45,582 nt of DNA from the NCBI RefSeq assembly GCF_039541915.1, contig NZ_BAABHD010000026.1, forward strand, positions 1 through 45,582. The letters are read 5' to 3'. The notes below the pieces were generated by a model. The model did no database searches. It was not told the origin of the DNA and saw only the letters and a program-made list of their open reading frames with translations. This document shows, piece by piece, positions 43,288 to 45,582 of this stretch (positions within the stretch are counted from its first letter, which is position 1; each line of letters begins with the position of its first letter). Position numbers and translations under genes: made by a program. Source of the DNA: Nibrella saemangeumensis. Its GTDB lineage: Bacteria > Bacteroidota > Bacteroidia > Cytophagales > Spirosomataceae.

Positions 43288-45438
43288 ATGTATAACATTG
43301 AAGAATTAAATCTGAAACTCTTGTCGGAGCTACGGGCTATTGCCGACGAGTTTGGTATCAGCGACACCAGTAAATACCAGAAAAAAGAATTGGTTTACAA
43401 GATATTGGACCAGCAGGCCCGAATGCCGGTACCGGAAGAGGCTGTTGCTACCGCTCAGCCGGCCGAAGGTGCGCGCCGGGGCCGCCGGGGTCGTTCACCC
43501 CTACCCGCGGTTGAGCCGGCAGCTGATACTGCAGGCGATACCCCCTCTGCTGCAACGGAACCTATTGAACCAACTGAGCAGACTGCCGAAAACGGTCACC
43601 AGGAAGATGGCGAACGAAATCGGACCCGGCAGCGCATTCGCCGGGATGCCGGCGCAGCCGATACCCCGCCCCCAACTACGGAGGAAGGCTTCATTAGCCG
43701 CACGGAAGAAGGTCAGGGCTCTTTGCCGCGTGAGGCCGGGCCACGTGAGGTCAGGTCAAGAGAAGCCGGGCCACGTCAAACTGGTCCCCGGGACGCTGGG
43801 CGTCGGGAAGGCGGACCACGGAATGTGGGGCCCCGAGAAGCTGGACCACGGGATCCGAACCGGCGGGATATGCAACCACGGGAGAGCGCGGCACGCGAAG
43901 ACAAACAAGTGCGGCCGGCGGAAGCTGGCCGGCCCGACGGGACCAGGCCTGACGTGGCCCGGCCCGAAGGTGGACCTAAACGCCGGGAGCGTACGCGTCC
44001 GGTTACGGAAGAGGCTGCACTGACAAATAATTCGGCAACAGATGACACTCTGTTTACGGGTAACCGTGAAGAGGCCCCGGAAACAACGTTTATGGACTCA
44101 CCGGAAGTTGCGCCGGAGATGGACATGACCAATACCAACGAGCAGCAGCCTTCGAATGACATTGCGCCGGCTGCTCCGCAGGAGCCTAATGGCACTCCGG
44201 AAAATGAACGGTCACAGTTCTCATCCGGTCAGGCCCAGCCAGTAGTCAATCAGCCATCACGCGAGGCTCAGGAATATACCAACCGGATTCGCCGGCAGTA
44301 TAACCAGCACATCCGGGAGTTCGACGGCATTATCGAAAATGAAGGTGTTCTGGAGATTATGCAGGATGGCGGCTATGGTTTTTTACGCTCAGCCGATTAC
44401 AATTACCTGGCCAGCCCGGATGATATTTACGTATCGCCTTCGCAGATCAAATTATTTGGACTAAAGACTGGCGATACCGTACGCGGTCAGATCCGGCCGC
44501 CCAAAGAAGGGGAAAAGTACTTTGCTCTGTTGCGGGTATCGACCATAAACGGAAAGACAACCGAAGAAATTCGCGATCGTATCCCATTTGAATACCTGAC
44601 CCCGCTTTTCCCCGAAGAGCACCTGCGCCTGAGTACCCGGCCGGATCAGTATTCAACCCGTATTCTGGACCTGTTCTCTCCGATCGGTAAAGGGCAGCGG
44701 GGTATGATTGTAGCCCAGCCTAAAACTGGTAAGACAGTCCTGCTGAAGGAAATCGCTAACGCCATCACTAAAAACCATCCGGAGGTTTACCTGATCATCC
44801 TGCTCATCGACGAGCGGCCGGAAGAGGTGACTGATATGGCGCGTAGCGTAAATGCTGAAGTTATTTCATCAACCTTCGACGAGCAGGCCGAGCGGCACGT
44901 AAAAGTGGCGAGCATGGTCCTGGAGAAAGCAAAGCGGATGGTCGAATGCGGACATGATGTAGTCATTCTGCTCGACTCCATTACGCGTCTGGCACGGGCC
45001 TACAACACGGTAGTTCCATCGTCTGGCAAGATTCTGTCGGGGGGTGTAGACGCCAACGCCCTGCACAAGCCAAAGCGGTTCTTTGGGGCGGCACGGAATG
45101 TAGAAAATGGTGGCTCGCTGACCATTATTGCTACAGCCCTGATCGATACCGGTTCTAAAATGGATGAAGTTATCTTTGAAGAATTCAAAGGTACAGGCAA
45201 TATGGAACTCCAGCTCGACCGACGTCTGGCCAATAAGCGGGTGTTCCCGGCTATTGACGTGATGGCGTCCGGCACCCGTCGTGAAGACCTGCTGCTCGAT
45301 AAAGAAACGTTGCAGCGCGTCTGGATTCTGCGAAAGCATATGGCCGATATGAATCCGATGGAAAGCATGGACTTTATGCTTGACCGCCTGAAAGGCACCC
45401 GCAACAACGAAGAATTTCTGATTTCAATGAATCGGTAA
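43288..45438 (+). CDS. rho: Transcription termination factor Rho with long disordered insert
   Basis: 716 residues, against about 420 for E. coli Rho. The N-terminal Rho_N/SAP-like domain (1-45, YNIEELNLKLLSELRAIADE) is followed by a low-complexity region (about 46-330) with repeats of the GPREAGPR type at 148-200 and acidic/Pro-rich parts later. Then come the cold-shock RNA-binding domain (IENEGVLEIMQDGGYGFLRS, about 349-420) and the RecA-like ATPase: Walker A at 477-483 (QPKTGKT), Walker B VVILLDSITRLARAYN (Asp563), and SGKILSGGVDANALHKPKRFFGAARN. Rho is a hexameric RNA helicase ending transcription. Long disordered inserts are known in Bacteroidetes Rho. A 345-nt leader and exact promoter precede it. 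Confidence 0.95.
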   Translation: MYNIEELNLKLLSELRAIADEFGISDTSKYQKKELVYKILDQQARMPVPEEAVATAQPAEGARRGRRGRSPLPAVEPAADTAGDTPSAATEPIEPTEQTAENGHQEDGERNRTRQRIRRDAGAADTPPPTTEEGFISRTEEGQGSLPREAGPREVRSREAGPRQTGPRDAGRREGGPRNVGPREAGPRDPNRRDMQPRESAAREDKQVRPAEAGRPDGTRPDVARPEGGPKRRERTRPVTEEAALTNNSATDDTLFTGNREEAPETTFMDSPEVAPEMDMTNTNEQQPSNDIAPAAPQEPNGTPENERSQFSSGQAQPVVNQPSREAQEYTNRIRRQYNQHIREFDGIIENEGVLEIMQDGGYGFLRSADYNYLASPDDIYVSPSQIKLFGLKTGDTVRGQIRPPKEGEKYFALLRVSTINGKTTEEIRDRIPFEYLTPLFPEEHLRLSTRPDQYSTRILDLFSPIGKGQRGMIVAQPKTGKTVLLKEIANAITKNHPEVYLIILLIDERPEEVTDMARSVNAEVISSTFDEQAERHVKVASMVLEKAKRMVECGHDVVILLDSITRLARAYNTVVPSSGKILSGGVDANALHKPKRFFGAARNVENGGSLTIIATALIDTGSKMDEVIFEEFKGTGNMELQLDRRLANKRVFPAIDVMASGTRREDLLLDKETLQRVWILRKHMADMNPMESMDFMLDRLKGTRNNEEFLISMNR

Positions 45439-45477
45439 TTGTCATCCCAGATCCACAAAAAAACCCCTTCAAACAAA

Positions 45478-45502
45478 CTACCGTCTGGACACAAGTAGTC
45501 AT
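45478..45502 (-). repeat. 25-nt dispersed element, copy 2
   Basis: Reverse complement of the element at 22508-22532 with one mismatch. ACTAC (45477-45481) and GTAGT (45495-45499) form inverted ends. It overlaps the upstream part of the promoter at the right edge. Confidence 0.65.
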
Positions 45503-45515
45503 TTTGGTATCTTTG
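45485..45515 (+). promoter_or_regulatory. Candidate promoter of the next gene right of the window
   Basis: TATCTTTG at 45508-45515 is an exact TAnnTTTG box, inside GTATCTTTGATAC, which is also an inverted repeat. The upstream element is only weakly matched (CTGGAC at 45485). The gene it would drive lies beyond the window. Confidence 0.55.
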
Positions 45516-45582
45516 ATACTAAAAAGTGCAGACCAGACATCTAACCGGATTAAAAGACAAGCGATTGACACAGCGAGGCAAC

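Noticed and set aside
43776..44195. 139-residue minus-strand frame opposite rho
   Set aside because: Shadow of the low-complexity rho insert; Ser/Gly/Arg-rich with no signal or domain.

Overview
The window looks like a contig of a Cytophagales (Bacteroidetes) bacterium, most like the Spirosoma relatives. The reasons are Bacteroidetes-type promoters (TTG, about 20 bases, TAnnTTTG), the lack of strong Shine-Dalgarno sites, a type IX secretion (T9SS) sorting domain, T9SS-related PorE-like and DUF4835/PorD-like proteins, a Rho factor with a long disordered insert, and the neighbour order bamD-rpoZ-coaBC-DUF4835-recN. I saw no tRNA, rRNA, CRISPR array, phage or insertion sequence. This assignment is inference from gene content.

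Layout. Bases 1-16370 (minus) are one giant secreted repeat protein that runs off the left edge. It has a signal peptide, a unique N-terminal region of about 450 residues, 26 PKD-like repeats of about 89 residues, then cadherin/Big_9-like repeats of about 99 residues. From the fifth of these onward they form a five-domain super-repeat of about 1.49 kb. A single N at 839 breaks the frame, and the super-repeat spacing shows that 61 bases are missing there. Bases 16.9-25.4 kb hold a small lipoprotein, a GDPD-family lipoprotein, leuS, a subtilisin-like lipoprotein with a TTG start, a sodium:solute symporter preceded by an overlapping 41-codon membrane microprotein, and an SDR oxidoreductase. Bases 25.4-29.2 kb (minus) hold a PorE-like OmpA protein and tilS.

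Bases 29.3-38.8 kb (plus) are an envelope and housekeeping stretch: an OstA/LptA-like protein, a small T9SS-sorted protein, bamD, rpoZ, coaBC, DUF4835 (PorD-like), recN, a coiled-coil lipoprotein, a SCO-family protein and a cytochrome c lipoprotein. A 62-bp perfect palindrome ends this stretch against the minus-strand lptC, outer-membrane protein and coaX group (38.8-41.5 kb). An MscS channel and rho, with a leader of about 345 nt, close the window.

How the genes fit together. Several products serve the outer envelope: BamD (outer-membrane protein insertion), the OstA-like protein and LptC (LPS transport), and the PorE-like and PorD-like proteins (T9SS). The giant adhesin and the 222-residue CTD protein are plausible and likely T9SS cargo, respectively. 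The SCO and cytochrome c genes overlap and probably serve respiratory oxidase assembly or electron transfer. The least explained items are the super-repeat, the microprotein-symporter pair, a 25-nt dispersed element, the long palindrome and the rho leader. I found no clearly new multi-gene system.
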